A DNA stretch of 64,000 bases from an uncultured Paracoccaceae bacterium. GTDB taxonomy: Bacteria; Pseudomonadota; Alphaproteobacteria; Rhodobacterales; Rhodobacteraceae. The DNA lies in the NCBI GenBank assembly GCA_947489445.1, contig CANLDN010000001.1, positions 992,001 through 1,056,000 on the forward strand, given 5' to 3'. The notes under the pieces were generated by a model. That model searched no databases. It had not been told where the DNA came from and saw nothing but the letters and a program-made list of their open reading frames with translations. Numbering within the stretch: position 1 is the first letter of the stretch; each line of letters opens with the position of its first letter. The position numbers and the translations under genes were made by a program. Positions 47,550 to 57,120 of the stretch are shown in pieces.

Positions 47550-48440
47550 TTATGGTGTTGGGCTGCCCCCCGGACCACCTACAAATTCAGCCTTGGCGAC
47601 GACCGCTTCGGCAAGGAATTTGGCGAAGACGCGCACGCGCTCCATCCGTCGCAGGTCGGGGTGGGTCAGCAGCCACGCCGGGCGGCTTGACTGCACCCCC
47701 GCATCAGGCACCCGCACCAGTCGCGGGTTGCTGTCCCCCATCATGATCGGGAGTGAGGCCATGCCAAGGCCTTGGGCTGCCGCCTCTGCCTGCAAATGCA
47801 GTGACGGGATGCGCCAGCTTGTGGAGGCTTTGGGGAATGGCGTGGCCTTGATATGTTTGGCGAATGCCGCGTCATCGGCCCAGCTGATCCATTCCGGTTT
47901 GCCGTCGGGCCAGTGGGCCGCAATGTAGGCGGGGCTGGCATAAATGCTGTCGCGGAATTCAGGCAGGCGCCGCCCGACAAGGTGGTCGTCGGGTTTTTCC
48001 GAGAAGCGGATGGCGATATCCGCGTCGCGCCGTGAGAGGTCCGCGTAGCCATAGCTGGGCACCAGTTCGATGTTGATCAGCGGGTATTGATCGCGGAAAG
48101 CCTGCAAAATGGGCAAGAGCAGGAATTCGATCAGGGGTGGTGGCGCGGTCAACCGGATGTCGCCTTGCAGCCGGATATCATCGCCGATGACAGAGCGTTC
48201 AAGCTCCAACATCTCAGCCTCGATCTGTTGGGCGCGGGCGAGGATACGCGCGCCAGAGGCGTTGACGGTGAACCCTTCGGGCGTGCGGTCGAACAATTTG
48301 GTTCCAAACCGGGATTCAAGCGCGTCGAGCCTGCGGGATATGGTGGAGTGGCTGCATTTCAGTCGTGTGGCCGCAGCCCGCGCGGTACCTTCGCGTTCAA
48401 GCGCCAGGAAGATTTGTAGGTCGTTCCAGTCGTTTCTCAT
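47550..48440 (-). CDS. LysR-family transcriptional regulator
   Basis: A 296-residue regulator: N-terminal winged helix (DLQIFLALEREGTARAAATR, then LKCSHSTISRRLDALESRFG) and a periplasmic-binding-protein-like effector domain. The start is MRNDWNDLQIF (48440). Divergent from the AhpD-like gene with a 108-bp spacer that holds an inverted repeat; by family habit it activates or represses that neighbour. Confidence 0.93.
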   Translation of the reverse strand: MRNDWNDLQIFLALEREGTARAAATRLKCSHSTISRRLDALESRFGTKLFDRTPEGFTVNASGARILARAQQIEAEMLELERSVIGDDIRLQGDIRLTAPPPLIEFLLLPILQAFRDQYPLINIELVPSYGYADLSRRDADIAIRFSEKPDDHLVGRRLPEFRDSIYASPAYIAAHWPDGKPEWISWADDAAFAKHIKATPFPKASTSWRIPSLHLQAEAAAQGLGMASLPIMMGDSNPRLVRVPDAGVQSSRPAWLLTHPDLRRMERVRVFAKFLAEAVVAKAEFVGGPGGSPTP

Positions 48441-48470
48441 GACGTTATGATTGGTGCATTTTTGGTCCAC

Positions 48471-48489
48471 ATACAATGCAGTATTGCAT
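48471..48489. promoter_or_regulatory. Probable LysR operator
   Basis: Overlapping inverted repeats ATAC-N6-GTAT (48471-48484) and ATGCA-N4-TGCAT (48476-48489), in the 108-bp gap between divergent lysR and the AhpD-like gene, 60 bp before the latter start. Confidence 0.6.
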
Positions 48490-48548
48490 ATTTTTATCAC
48501 AAAGCGGTCCACTTAGGTTCAGGTCATCCAAGAAATGAGGACACGCAG

Positions 48549-49157
48549 ATGACCCAACAGATGACTGAACGCAACTTTACCATCCATGATCTAGCCAGCG
48601 CGCCCGAGGCCGCACGCCCCGCATTGGATTGGTATCTGGAAAATTTTGGCATGGTGCCACATTTGGCCGGGGTCTTGGCCGAAAGCCCTGCCCTGTTGCT
48701 GTCTTACTGGCAATTGCAACAGAACCTTCTTGGTTATGCCAGCCTTGACCGCCAAGCGATCAACATCGTGCAGACCACTGTCGCCCACGCGAATGCCTGC
48801 CAGTATTGCGTGGCCGCCCATACCGTCATTGGCAAGATGGAATTCTTTGAAAATACCGATGACCAGTTGGACGCGATCCGCAAGGATTTGGCGTTTGAGG
48901 ACCCCAAGCTGGAGGCGCTACGTGATTTCACCTTGCTGGTGTTGCGCAATCAGGGCCGAATGGCCCGCAGTCAGTTGGATACGTTCCTGAATGCGGGCTA
49001 CACCCGCGCGCAAGCATTGGATGTGGTGGCCTGCATCGCCGCCAAGATCATGAGCAATTATGCCAATCAGATTGCCTTGACCCCTGTGGATGACGCATTC
49101 GCCCCGATGGCGGCCGACCTGCCCTACCGCGAAGACCGGTCTACGACCGCAGCCTAA
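48549..49157 (+). CDS. Carboxymuconolactone decarboxylase / AhpD-like protein
   Basis: A 202-residue all-helical protein with the AhpD-type redox motif C-x2-C-x3-H (ACQYCVAAHTVIGKME). Such proteins are peroxidase-related or act as alkylhydroperoxidase partners. Start ATG 48549 (MTQQMTERNF) with AGGA-like sequence upstream. Divergent from LysR and followed 26 bp later by a DUF2892 gene, probably one transcript. Confidence 0.88.
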   Translation: MTQQMTERNFTIHDLASAPEAARPALDWYLENFGMVPHLAGVLAESPALLLSYWQLQQNLLGYASLDRQAINIVQTTVAHANACQYCVAAHTVIGKMEFFENTDDQLDAIRKDLAFEDPKLEALRDFTLLVLRNQGRMARSQLDTFLNAGYTRAQALDVVACIAAKIMSNYANQIALTPVDDAFAPMAADLPYREDRSTTAA

Positions 49158-49182
49158 ACTCAATCACACAAGGAGAGATAAC

Positions 49183-49419
49183 ATGCAGATTTCGAAACTT
49201 TTCACCTATAGCTTTGATCCAAATGTCGGGCCGATTGACCGGGTGTTCCGGGTGGTGTCAGGCGCGGCCCTGGCCATTGCACCTTGGGTTGGGGTGATCA
49301 CTGTCCCATCGGTGATCGCAATCATTATGACCGTGTTTGGCGCGGCGTGGTTCGTGACCGGGGCCGTCAGCCGATGCGGGATGTATTACATGCTGGGGCT
49401 ATCGAGCAAGAAAGCCTGA
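49183..49419 (+). CDS. DUF2892 membrane protein
   Basis: A 78-residue protein with the DUF2892 pattern: N-terminal DPNVGPIDRVFRVVSGAALA followed by two helices, the second ending AWFVTGAVSRCGMYYMLG. Members (YgaP-like) are small inner-membrane proteins, often near rhodanese or redox genes. AAGGAGAG lies 6 nt before the ATG. Confidence 0.88.
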   Translation: MQISKLFTYSFDPNVGPIDRVFRVVSGAALAIAPWVGVITVPSVIAIIMTVFGAAWFVTGAVSRCGMYYMLGLSSKKA

Positions 49420-49435
49420 GCCCGACCCAACAGAA

Positions 49436-49462
49436 AAGGGCGCCCGTATGCCGAGCGCCCTT
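49436..49462 (-). terminator. Intrinsic terminator of ccoNOQP
   Basis: AAGGGCGC (49436-49443) pairs with GCGCCCTT (49455-49462). Read on the minus strand the stem is followed by a TTTT run, which fits termination of the minus-strand cco operon ending at 49516. On the plus strand it is followed by CCC, so termination of the DUF2892 gene is less certain. Confidence 0.75.
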
Positions 49463-49515
49463 CCCTTCACTTGGCCGTACCTATGCGCGAACAGATGGTA
49501 GGCCGGTGATCCTCC

Positions 49516-50388
49516 CTACTCTCCTCCGCCTAGCTGGTGGACATAGGCTGTGACGGCTTTGATTTCGGCTTCGCTCAACCGTGAGCCCCATGGTGGCATC
49601 ACGCCGAAGCGGGCGTAGCGCACGGTTTCTTCGAGGCTGGCAACGTCCCCGCCATAGAGCCAGATGGCGTCTGTCAGGTTGGGTGCGCCGAGACCGTAAT
49701 CGCCATTCCCGTTTTCACCGTGGCAAGCGGCGCAGTTGTTTACGAACAGTTCTTCGCCCGCCGCGGCGAGCGTTGCGTCATGTTCCTGGCCGGAGATTTG
49801 GCGCACGTATTGGACGGTTGCGTCGACCTCTTCATCTGTGAAGATTTCGTCATAAGCGGTCATTTCCGAATAGCGCGCATCCCAGTCTTCTTCGTTCCGG
49901 ATGCCGTGGCGGATGGTGTATTCGATGTTATCGAAATCCCCGCCCCAGAGCCAGTCATCGTCCAGCAGGTTGGGATAGCCAATGAAACCAGCGGCACCGG
50001 ATCCGTGGCATTGCGAGCAGTTGTTGCGGAAAACCGCGCCGCCTGCCGACGTCGCAAACCGCTGCAATTCGGGGTTTTCGGCCAGCGTGCTGAGATCTGC
50101 AGCCGCCAGTTGCGCCGAGATTTGCGCGTTTGCTTCTTCAAATCTTGCGATGTCCTGCGCGACCTCACCACGGGTGGAATAGCCCAGCACCCCGGCTGTC
50201 GCCCCGTTGATCACCGGCCATGCCGGGTAGGCGATGACATAACCGATGCCCCAGATGATGGTCAGATAAAAGCTCCATAACCACCAGCGCGGCAGCGGGT
50301 TGTTGAGTTCCTTGATCCCGTCCCAAGCGTGACCTGTGGTGTCGATGCCTGTGACGTCATCAATGTCTTTTTGGTTTTCGCTGCTCAT
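49516..50388 (-). CDS. ccoP: cbb3 oxidase diheme subunit CcoP
   Basis: A 290-residue membrane-anchored cytochrome c. N-terminal membrane segment at about 36-60 (WWLWSFYLTIIWGIGYVIAY), then two heme c sites: C124-SQ-CH and C219-AA-CH, with downstream YSEM and FGVMPPWG giving likely Met ligands. Passes electrons to CcoN. Overlaps ccoQ by 4 nt. Confidence 0.97.
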   Translation of the reverse strand: MSSENQKDIDDVTGIDTTGHAWDGIKELNNPLPRWWLWSFYLTIIWGIGYVIAYPAWPVINGATAGVLGYSTRGEVAQDIARFEEANAQISAQLAAADLSTLAENPELQRFATSAGGAVFRNNCSQCHGSGAAGFIGYPNLLDDDWLWGGDFDNIEYTIRHGIRNEEDWDARYSEMTAYDEIFTDEEVDATVQYVRQISGQEHDATLAAAGEELFVNNCAACHGENGNGDYGLGAPNLTDAIWLYGGDVASLEETVRYARFGVMPPWGSRLSEAEIKAVTAYVHQLGGGE

Positions 50389-50588
50389 GATTGCAGCTCC
50401 TTAGATTTGGAGGGCGCGTTTGCATCCATCGGTTTGTCTTCGTTCCGGAACGGGGTCTGGGCAATTTCATCATGCATGGCCCGGCTGCCTGGCCGGAACG
50501 CCCATGCCACGACACCCACAAAGAACAGTGTCATCGCCAGCAATACCCAGCTGTCCGCCAGTTGGCGCAGGAATGTGTAGGTTTCCAT
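50385..50588 (-). CDS. ccoQ: cbb3 oxidase subunit CcoQ
   Basis: A 67-residue subunit: one membrane helix (WVLLAMTLFFVGVVAWAF) followed by a polar tail (RPGSRAMHDEIAQTPFRNED), the CcoQ/FixQ layout. Stabilises the complex. Preceded by an AGGAGG site 12 nt after ccoO. Confidence 0.95.
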   Translation of the reverse strand: METYTFLRQLADSWVLLAMTLFFVGVVAWAFRPGSRAMHDEIAQTPFRNEDKPMDANAPSKSKELQS

Positions 50589-50600
50589 ATCTATGCCTCC

Positions 50601-51356
50601 TTAGCGGCTGGCGTCTGGGGTGAAGGTCGAGAAGTCGACCGTCGTGCCCAGCATCTGCAGATAGGCCACCAATGCGTCCATTTCGGACACGCCGGGCCGC
50701 CCGTCGAAGTTGCGGATTTGTGCGCCTGGATAGCGTTCCAGCAGGTCGTCATAGGCATCGGTATCCGGATCGCCTTGTGCCAGCGTATCGGATGCCGCCA
50801 CTGCGATCATGTCGTCGGTATAGGGCACACCAACGAACCGATGCGTGGCGACCAGATCGGCCACATGATCGGCGTTGACCATCGTATCAAGCAGATAGGC
50901 ATAACCCGGCATGATCGATTCCGGCACCACAGAGCGGGGTGCGATCAGGTGATCCACGTGCCAGTCGTCGGAGTATTTGCCCCCAACCCGCGCCATATCA
51001 GGCCCGGTTCGTTTGGACCCCCATTGATGCGGATGGTCATACATGGATTCCGCCGCGAGGCTGTAGTGTCCGTAGCGTTCAACTTCGTCCCGCATGGGCC
51101 GGATCATCTGGCTGTGGCAGACATAGCACCCTTCGCGGATGTAGATGTCGCGGCCTGCCAGTTCCAGCGGACTGTAGGGTCGTACGCCTTCGACTTCCTC
51201 GATCGTGTTTTCGAGGTAGAAGAGTGGCGCGATTTCGACGAGCCCCCCGACGGACACCACAGCCAGGGAACAGATGAACAGCAAGGTCGGGCTGCGCTCC
51301 AGTATGGCGTGTTTGGCAAGGAAGCCTTTGGCTGGGCCGTTTTGTGTATCAGACAT
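50601..51356 (-). CDS. ccoO: cbb3 oxidase monoheme subunit CcoO
   Basis: A 251-residue membrane-anchored cytochrome c. N-terminal helix at about 24-44, heme motif C77-YV-CH ([20 protein letters not shown], the FixO signature), and a downstream Met in the SIMPGYAYL segment as likely sixth ligand. Between ccoN (13-nt gap) and ccoQ. Confidence 0.97.
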   Translation of the reverse strand: MSDTQNGPAKGFLAKHAILERSPTLLFICSLAVVSVGGLVEIAPLFYLENTIEEVEGVRPYSPLELAGRDIYIREGCYVCHSQMIRPMRDEVERYGHYSLAAESMYDHPHQWGSKRTGPDMARVGGKYSDDWHVDHLIAPRSVVPESIMPGYAYLLDTMVNADHVADLVATHRFVGVPYTDDMIAVAASDTLAQGDPDTDAYDDLLERYPGAQIRNFDGRPGVSEMDALVAYLQMLGTTVDFSTFTPDASR

Positions 51357-51369
51357 GTCTCAGCCTCCT

Positions 51370-52971
51370 TTACTCTGCCGGGATGCCCACGAGGGCTTTT
51401 TGCTTGGCGCCACCACGGATGGTCATCCACATGTTCCAGGTCATGATCAGCGCCCCGGTCAGGTAAAGAACCCCGCCCAGTCCGCGGACCACATACATCG
51501 GGAACTTGGCGGAAACGGTGTCAGCAAAGCTGTTCACCAGGAACCCGTTGGCGTCGACTTCGCGCCACATCAGGCCTTCCATGATCCCGGTGACCCACAT
51601 CGAGGCCGCGTAGAGGATGATGCCGATGGTCGCCAACCAGAAGTGCCAGTTGATCGCCGACATCGAATACATGCTTGCCCGGCCCCAGAGTTTGGGTGTC
51701 AGGAAGTAGAGCGCCGAGAAGGTGATCATGCCGTTCCAGCCCAAGGCCCCGGAATGCACGTGCCCGATGGTCCAGTCTGTATAGTGTGACAGGCTGTTGA
51801 CCGCACGGATCGACATCATTGGCCCCTCAAAGGTGGACATGCCGTAGAAGGCGAGGCTGATCACCATCATCCGGATGATCGGATCGGTGCGCAGCTTGTC
51901 CCAGGCCCCTTGCAGGGTCATCAGACCGTTGATCATGCCGCCCCAACTGGGCATCCACAGAATGATCGAGAACACCATGCCAAGGGTCGAGGCCCAGTCA
52001 GGCAGCGCTGTGTAATGCAAGTGGTGTGGACCGGCCCAGATATAAAGGAAGATCAGCGCCCAGAAGTGGATGATCGACAGTTTGTAGCTGTAGACCGGGC
52101 GGCCGGCCTGTTTGGGCACGAAATAGTACATCATGCCAAGGAAGCCCGCTGTCAGGAAGAAGCCGACCGCGTTGTGGCCGTACCACCATTGGGTCATGGC
52201 ATCCTGTACGCCGCTGAAGATTTGAACCGATTTGCTGCCCCAGATGCTGACGGGGATGGAGATATTGTTGATCAGGTGCAGCATGGCGACGGTGATGATG
52301 AAGGATAGCAGGAACCAGTTGGCCACATAGATGTGCTTTTCCGTCCGCTTGAAGATGGTGCCGAGGTAGACGGCCAGGAAGGCCAGCCAAACCACTGTCA
52401 GCCAGATGTCGACGTACCATTCAGGCTCTGCGTATTCTTTCGACTGTGTGGAACCCAGCAGATAGCCGGTGGCGGCCAGCACGATAAACAGCTGATAGCC
52501 CCAGAAAACAAACCATGACAGGCTTGCCCCACCCCAAAGCCGTGCCCCGCAGGTCCGTTGCACGATGTAGAAGGATGACATGATCAGGGCGTTGCCCCCG
52601 AACGCAAAAATCACCGCGGAGGTGTGCAAGGGGCGCAGCCTGCCGAAATTGCCATAAGGTTGGAGGAATTCGAAATTCAGTTGGGGAAACGCCAGTTGGA
52701 ACGCGATGATGACGCCAACCAGAAAGCCGACAACGCCCCAAAACCCTGTGGCGATGACCCCGGCGCGGATCACATCATCGATATACCCGTCCGTTGCGAC
52801 GGCTTTGACCGGATTGTCTGTTGCGCGCAAAACCCGCAAGAACATGAACCCGGCAACCACCATGATGATGACGGCATGGACAATATAGGCCGCATCCCGT
52901 CCCCAGTTGGCTGCGATAGCGGCAAACAGGGTGATCAAACCCAGCGCTATCAGCTTAATGTAGTTCCCCAT
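51370..52971 (-). CDS. ccoN: cbb3 oxidase catalytic subunit CcoN
   Basis: A 533-residue heme-copper oxidase subunit with about 12-14 membrane helices that reduces O2 at high affinity. Conserved histidine-rich helices include [40 protein letters not shown] and [13 protein letters not shown], plus [14 protein letters not shown]. The start is [15 protein letters not shown] (52971), with GGGG 8 nt upstream; a long in-frame 5' extension covers the promoter and FNR box and is rejected. Heads ccoNOQP. Confidence 0.97.
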   Translation of the reverse strand: MGNYIKLIALGLITLFAAIAANWGRDAAYIVHAVIIMVVAGFMFLRVLRATDNPVKAVATDGYIDDVIRAGVIATGFWGVVGFLVGVIIAFQLAFPQLNFEFLQPYGNFGRLRPLHTSAVIFAFGGNALIMSSFYIVQRTCGARLWGGASLSWFVFWGYQLFIVLAATGYLLGSTQSKEYAEPEWYVDIWLTVVWLAFLAVYLGTIFKRTEKHIYVANWFLLSFIITVAMLHLINNISIPVSIWGSKSVQIFSGVQDAMTQWWYGHNAVGFFLTAGFLGMMYYFVPKQAGRPVYSYKLSIIHFWALIFLYIWAGPHHLHYTALPDWASTLGMVFSIILWMPSWGGMINGLMTLQGAWDKLRTDPIIRMMVISLAFYGMSTFEGPMMSIRAVNSLSHYTDWTIGHVHSGALGWNGMITFSALYFLTPKLWGRASMYSMSAINWHFWLATIGIILYAASMWVTGIMEGLMWREVDANGFLVNSFADTVSAKFPMYVVRGLGGVLYLTGALIMTWNMWMTIRGGAKQKALVGIPAE

Positions 52972-53061
52972 GGAGAATCCCCTTCTTGGTGCCGCACCAA
53001 TGAACACGGGCCCGGCAGCTACTTCGTGCTGCTGTTTTGGCGTGAAGGTACCGGTCGGTCC

Positions 53062-53075
53062 TTGATGTGGATCAA
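53062..53075. promoter_or_regulatory. FNR/FnrL box between ccoN and the universal stress protein gene
   Basis: TTGATGTGGATCAA: a perfect TTGAT-N4-ATCAA. It lies 91 bp upstream of ccoN (minus) and about 98 bp upstream of the divergent usp gene (plus), so it may serve both. Its complement is identical to the box upstream of ccoG at 11527-11540. Confidence 0.9.
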
Positions 53076-53172
53076 GACGGCCTGATCCGATCTTGGTCAT
53101 AGTGACCTCACGGAGCGGTTTTGCGCGAACGATCGCCCCCAAATGTGAATCGACATGGGGAAGGCCTGACCG

Positions 53173-54006
53173 ATGGACTACAAGATCATTGCAACAATTC
53201 TGACCGATATGCAGCAACCAACCGAAGGTCTGGATGCTGCAATTGCATTGGCGGACCGCATGAATGCGCATCTGGATATTTATGTGGTCACGATCAGCCA
53301 CACCGAAACGCATAATTACTATTTAGGCGGCGAGGCAGTCACGATGGTGGAAGAAACCAAAGCCGCCATGGAAGAACGCGACAAGCTGGAGGCGTGGGTC
53401 AAGAGGCGCATGACTGGCGAGCTGGTGCTCTGGTCCATGCAGGCGGCCACGGTTCAGGGCCCTGCCATGACAGATTATCTGGCCCGCAAGCTGCGGTTTT
53501 CTGATCTGGTGGTGTTGCCCCGCCCCTATCAGGACAATCCCGAGACCGCCACACTGGTCGAAGCCTGCCTGTTCGCGGCGGAACGCCCGGTGCTGATGAT
53601 CCCCAAAGGCTGCAAAGCCCCCGATATGGGGGGGCATATCCTGATGGGTTGGAACGATGGGGCTGAAGCCCTGGCCGCCGCCCGCGCGGCCATGCCATTG
53701 CTGGAGCAGGCCGAAGTGACGGATATCTGCATCATTGATCCGCCACAGCATTCCGCTGAACGGTCCGATCCCGGTGGTGCCATGGCCCAATATCTGATGC
53801 GCCATGGCACGAAATCAGAAGTCGCGGTTCTGGCCAAGACTGAGCCGCATGTGGGTAACATCCTGCTGCGCCGCGCCCGCGAGGTCGGCGCGCAGATGAT
53901 CGTGAGCGGTGCTTATGGTCATTCGCGCCTGCGCGAGGCCGTATTTGGTGGCGCGACCCGCAGCCTTCTGGAAATGGCGGATCGCCCGATTTTAATGTCG
54001 CGCTAG
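53173..54006 (+). CDS. Universal stress protein, tandem Usp domains
   Basis: A 277-residue protein with two Usp-like halves. The C-terminal half ends with the nucleotide-binding pattern G-x2-G-x9-G ([20 protein letters not shown]), then DRPILMSR. Usp genes are often FNR-controlled and next to microaerobic genes, as here (divergent from ccoN with a shared FNR box). Confidence 0.92.
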   Translation: MDYKIIATILTDMQQPTEGLDAAIALADRMNAHLDIYVVTISHTETHNYYLGGEAVTMVEETKAAMEERDKLEAWVKRRMTGELVLWSMQAATVQGPAMTDYLARKLRFSDLVVLPRPYQDNPETATLVEACLFAAERPVLMIPKGCKAPDMGGHILMGWNDGAEALAAARAAMPLLEQAEVTDICIIDPPQHSAERSDPGGAMAQYLMRHGTKSEVAVLAKTEPHVGNILLRRAREVGAQMIVSGAYGHSRLREAVFGGATRSLLEMADRPILMSR

Positions 54007-54110
54007 ACTGGCGGGGGTCAGGCGTGTCGGGCCAGATGGCATAGTAAACTTGCCTACTGTCGGTCATCGCATCATTGTATCCCAATGATCAGGGCATTGA
54101 TTGAAACAGA

Positions 54111-55439
54111 ATGAAGAGTGTCGCTGCACCCCGCATTCAGCAAACCAGTCAGCGCGCGGTTGCAAACACCACCAATTCGGTGCCGAAAGCCCGCTCATCC
54201 CTGCAAGAGGCTGCCGATGCCAGCCCAAAGGTGGCGCAGCTTCAGCATTTTAACCAGATGGCGAACGCGCCCGACAATCCCCCGATCCAGCGCTGGTCCG
54301 TGGCGTTGATCAATGCAGAGCGCAGCAGGCTTGCCGCGACTGACGCGGCAGAGGAGGTCGGAGGCGAGATCGCCCTGCACCACATCGTGTCACGTGATGA
54401 GTTAACCAAGATCCAAACCGAGGTTGCCAAGCTGGGCGGGATGCAGACCCGGCAGCAAAAGAAAGACTGGGCCGAGACTATTCCCGCAGCAAAAGAGTTT
54501 CTGAGCAGCATCAGGCAGGCCGCCGCGATCAGCTTTGGCGATGAAGTGGATGAGTTTCGGTCCCAAACCAACAATAGCCTTGAAAAGATGCTGCATAACC
54601 TGCCTGCCAATCTTGTAGCGGGTCCGGCGCAATTGCTTGGTGATGCGGGGACTGATCTGGACCCCGCAACGGTCAGCAGTGACGCAAGCACCGACACAAT
54701 GGATGTCCGGGTTAACGATGCCCGATCCGTTGAACTGGACAAATTGGTCACGGCTTATGGCACGTTGATTGAAGCCTGCGCAGAAAAGAAAGATGCCAAC
54801 GCAGCCGCAGCCTTGAAAACCATGAGTGCTGCACTGATCGCGGCTGTCGAAGCGCATGTCGCCGCTGTTGACAATGTTGGCACGGTTGCCGGCGTTGATC
54901 CCGCGCAATGGGTGCAACACGGCGACCGATGGACGAAGAAAACGGAAGGCACCTATCACGATGTTGCATCCGGCGCCGCCCTATTTACCACAGCGCAAGA
55001 GAATCCAGCGGCATTCCCGAATGCAGATATCGAATTCGAAACGCCCGATGACGCCGATACCTACTTTTGTGTGAGTTTAACCGCTGGACAGATCGCACAT
55101 ATTTTCCAGCGCCACAGCTATTGGCATTTCGATTTCGATGCAGAGCCAAAACTTCGCAATACGTTCTGGCGACCGAACATATCAGTCGCGCAAATCAACA
55201 CCATACTTACCGATGCGGCCCAATCAATTTATGACACCATTCTGCCGATGATCACGGCAGGCAACCTGCCCGAGGACGGCCCCGTGAATGTATCACTTCC
55301 GGGTTATTTTCACATCGCCAATTTCGTGGCGGATGGGATGGGCGGTGGTTTTGTCGAGATCAAGACGATTGCCCCGGAAGGTGCAACTGGCGATACATAT
55401 TCAAAGGCTGACCTGGCCCTTATTAAGGCTGCATTATAG
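54111..55439 (+). CDS. Leader protein B: putative eCIS-type cargo with RNase-like C-terminus
   Basis: A 442-residue protein. Residues 31-61 carry the leader LQxxADxSxKVAQL, NQxAN, PPIQR shared with the protein at 8670-10034. A motif LHHIVSRDEL follows at 89-98. The middle is helical. The C-terminal 130 residues contain A329-HIFQRHSYWHFDF (H330, H335, H339), NTFW at 350-353 and GGGFVEIKTIAPEG (K418), a pattern resembling EndoU/colicin-D/barnase-type RNase toxins, which use two His and a Lys or similar. No signal peptide. No immunity gene adjoins on the same strand. Exported or injected toxin is an inference. Confidence 0.75.
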   Translation: MKSVAAPRIQQTSQRAVANTTNSVPKARSSLQEAADASPKVAQLQHFNQMANAPDNPPIQRWSVALINAERSRLAATDAAEEVGGEIALHHIVSRDELTKIQTEVAKLGGMQTRQQKKDWAETIPAAKEFLSSIRQAAAISFGDEVDEFRSQTNNSLEKMLHNLPANLVAGPAQLLGDAGTDLDPATVSSDASTDTMDVRVNDARSVELDKLVTAYGTLIEACAEKKDANAAAALKTMSAALIAAVEAHVAAVDNVGTVAGVDPAQWVQHGDRWTKKTEGTYHDVASGAALFTTAQENPAAFPNADIEFETPDDADTYFCVSLTAGQIAHIFQRHSYWHFDFDAEPKLRNTFWRPNISVAQINTILTDAAQSIYDTILPMITAGNLPEDGPVNVSLPGYFHIANFVADGMGGGFVEIKTIAPEGATGDTYSKADLALIKAAL

Positions 55440-55498
55440 GGCCCGTTGGATATTTTTGGATCGCGGGCAGCTATTTTTAAGCCCCTCTATGCCAAAAG

Positions 55499-56104
55499 CT
55501 AAAACCGAAATGACAGCCGTGCCCCGGCGGCGGTTGCATCGAAATCATTGCCGGTTTCGGCAAAATTCTCAAATTGATATTGCACAACCTCAGCGCCGAT
55601 GCGCATGCCGTTATTGATCAGAAAATCCACACCAACGCCGGCAAACGTGCCGGTATCTGTGTCCTCAATCGCCCCAGACAATTTCGCCTGTGATGACCCG
55701 GCTGCAATGTAGGGCATAAAGTCGCCCGCGTCATATCCGGCGCGGAGTTTGACGCTTCCTGCACTTGAAAGCGCAAAATCATCGTCGACGCTCTCGATAT
55801 CAGTCAGGTTGAAGTCGATTTCGGCGCCCAGCACGATCCGCCCCAGATCAAAGAGATACCCCGCATGTGCACCGGCACCGATCCCATCGCTGCCTTCGCG
55901 CAGCGCATCGGAGTCGATTGACGCAAGTCCAAATTGCCCGCCGACATACAGGCCGCCCCAATCGGTATTGATGGATTGCGAAGGCGCGATTGGCGAAGGC
56001 GTTGGCTCAATGACGGTCAAGCCGCCCCCAAGGGCCGCGCTCGCGAGAAATACTGTCGGGGTCATCATCAAAAAATTATATAGAATGCGGGTTTTGGTTG
56101 GCAT
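55499..56104 (-). CDS. Outer-membrane beta-barrel protein (porin-like, OmpA-type barrel)
   Basis: A 201-residue protein with an N-terminal signal peptide (RILYNFLMMTPTVFLASAAL) and then glycine- and aromatic-rich beta strands alternating with turns (GLYVGGQFGLASIDSDALRE; GAGAHAGYLFDLGRIVLGAE), ending in SFRF with a terminal Phe typical of outer-membrane barrels. Resembles the eight-strand porin/OmpW-OmpA-like family. Start at ATG 56104 (MPTKTRILYN). Confidence 0.83.
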   Translation of the reverse strand: MPTKTRILYNFLMMTPTVFLASAALGGGLTVIEPTPSPIAPSQSINTDWGGLYVGGQFGLASIDSDALREGSDGIGAGAHAGYLFDLGRIVLGAEIDFNLTDIESVDDDFALSSAGSVKLRAGYDAGDFMPYIAAGSSQAKLSGAIEDTDTGTFAGVGVDFLINNGMRIGAEVVQYQFENFAETGNDFDATAAGARLSFRF

Positions 56105-56243
56105 CTCTGGCTCCGTCCTCAAATACGTCGTTGAACAGGTAAGCCGTTTTCACAACTGCCAAAAATCCGCCAGATGGCGCAGGTGAATTACCACGCCCTC
56201 ACATGCAAATACCACTTTTGTTCACACGACCGGTGCGCCGCAG

Positions 56244-56966
56244 TCAGGCGTCTTCGCCGGTTTCGGATTTGAGTGCATCCAAATCTGGGACGGTGATGTC
56301 ACGGCGGTCGTCGAAGGCGATCAACCCTTCCTTCTTGAGCGCGGACATCTGACGGCTGACCGTTTCGATGGTCAGCCCGAGGTAATTGGCCATGGTTTCG
56401 CGGGTGATCGGCAAGGTGAAGGTCGCGTCTGCCGTGTGCCCCGGCTTGAGTGACGCCATGCGCGTTGCGATCATATGCAGGAGCGATGCGATTTTTTCGC
56501 GTGCTGTCTTACGCCCCAGTACCAGCATCCATTCGCGTGCTGCGTCGAGTTCATCAAGCGTCATTTCCAGAAGGCGCTGCCCGACATGCGGAGTTTCCGC
56601 GATGAGTTTTTCAAAAGGTTTACGCCGAAAGCAGCAGAGCATCACATCTGTTTCTGCCATCAGGTCGCAATCAATTGTGTCGCGGTGCGGTCGCCCCATG
56701 AAATCGCTGGGCAGTAAAAGCCCCACCATCTGGACCCGCCCATCGGGCATGGTGCGCGTCAGACTGGCGACGCCGGAAATGATGGAGGCCACGAATTCCA
56801 ACGGATCGCCCGCGAAAAAGATCGGCTGGCCTGCCGAGAAAGACCGATAATACTTTATCTCTTCCAACTCTTGCAATTCTGCCGGTTCACATTTGGAACA
56901 TACCGCATTGTAGCGGATCGGGCAGTCGCTGCATGATTTGAGTTTCGGGATGGCAAGCGTCATCAT
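56244..56966 (-). CDS. fnrL: Crp/Fnr-family anaerobic regulator FnrL
   Basis: A 240-residue oxygen sensor. N-terminal cluster C12-x2-C15-x7-C23-x2-C26 plus central Cys (C111/C112) for a [4Fe-4S] cluster, a cyclic-nucleotide-fold core, and a C-terminal helix-turn-helix LTIETVSRQMSALKKEG with the E-x-x-S-R recognition that reads TTGAT. Start at MMTLAIPKLKSC (56966). It should activate ccoGHIS and ccoNOQP at the two perfect boxes. Confidence 0.95.
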   Translation of the reverse strand: MMTLAIPKLKSCSDCPIRYNAVCSKCEPAELQELEEIKYYRSFSAGQPIFFAGDPLEFVASIISGVASLTRTMPDGRVQMVGLLLPSDFMGRPHRDTIDCDLMAETDVMLCCFRRKPFEKLIAETPHVGQRLLEMTLDELDAAREWMLVLGRKTAREKIASLLHMIATRMASLKPGHTADATFTLPITRETMANYLGLTIETVSRQMSALKKEGLIAFDDRRDITVPDLDALKSETGEDA

Positions 56967-57120
56967 CAAAGGCCCCCGGCTGTGTTTGGCTGAACCGATC
57001 ATTGCGGAAAACCGTAGATTGTTCCAGCCTGAAACACGTCTGCGTTGCGGCATATTGTCAGGTCATGGTCGCCTGCGCGCGGGCGCTATTGGATCACCCT
57101 TACGCGCAGGCCCGTGGGTT

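Noticed and set aside
52972..53313. N-terminal extension of ccoN to 53313
   Set aside because: It would place the FNR box and promoter inside the coding region; the ATG at 52971 gives the normal CcoN N-terminus with a ribosome-binding site.
54111..55439. A contractile injection system locus around leader protein B
   Set aside because: Neighbours are a universal stress protein and an outer-membrane protein; no sheath, tube, baseplate or AAA+ D15-like gene is found anywhere in the window.
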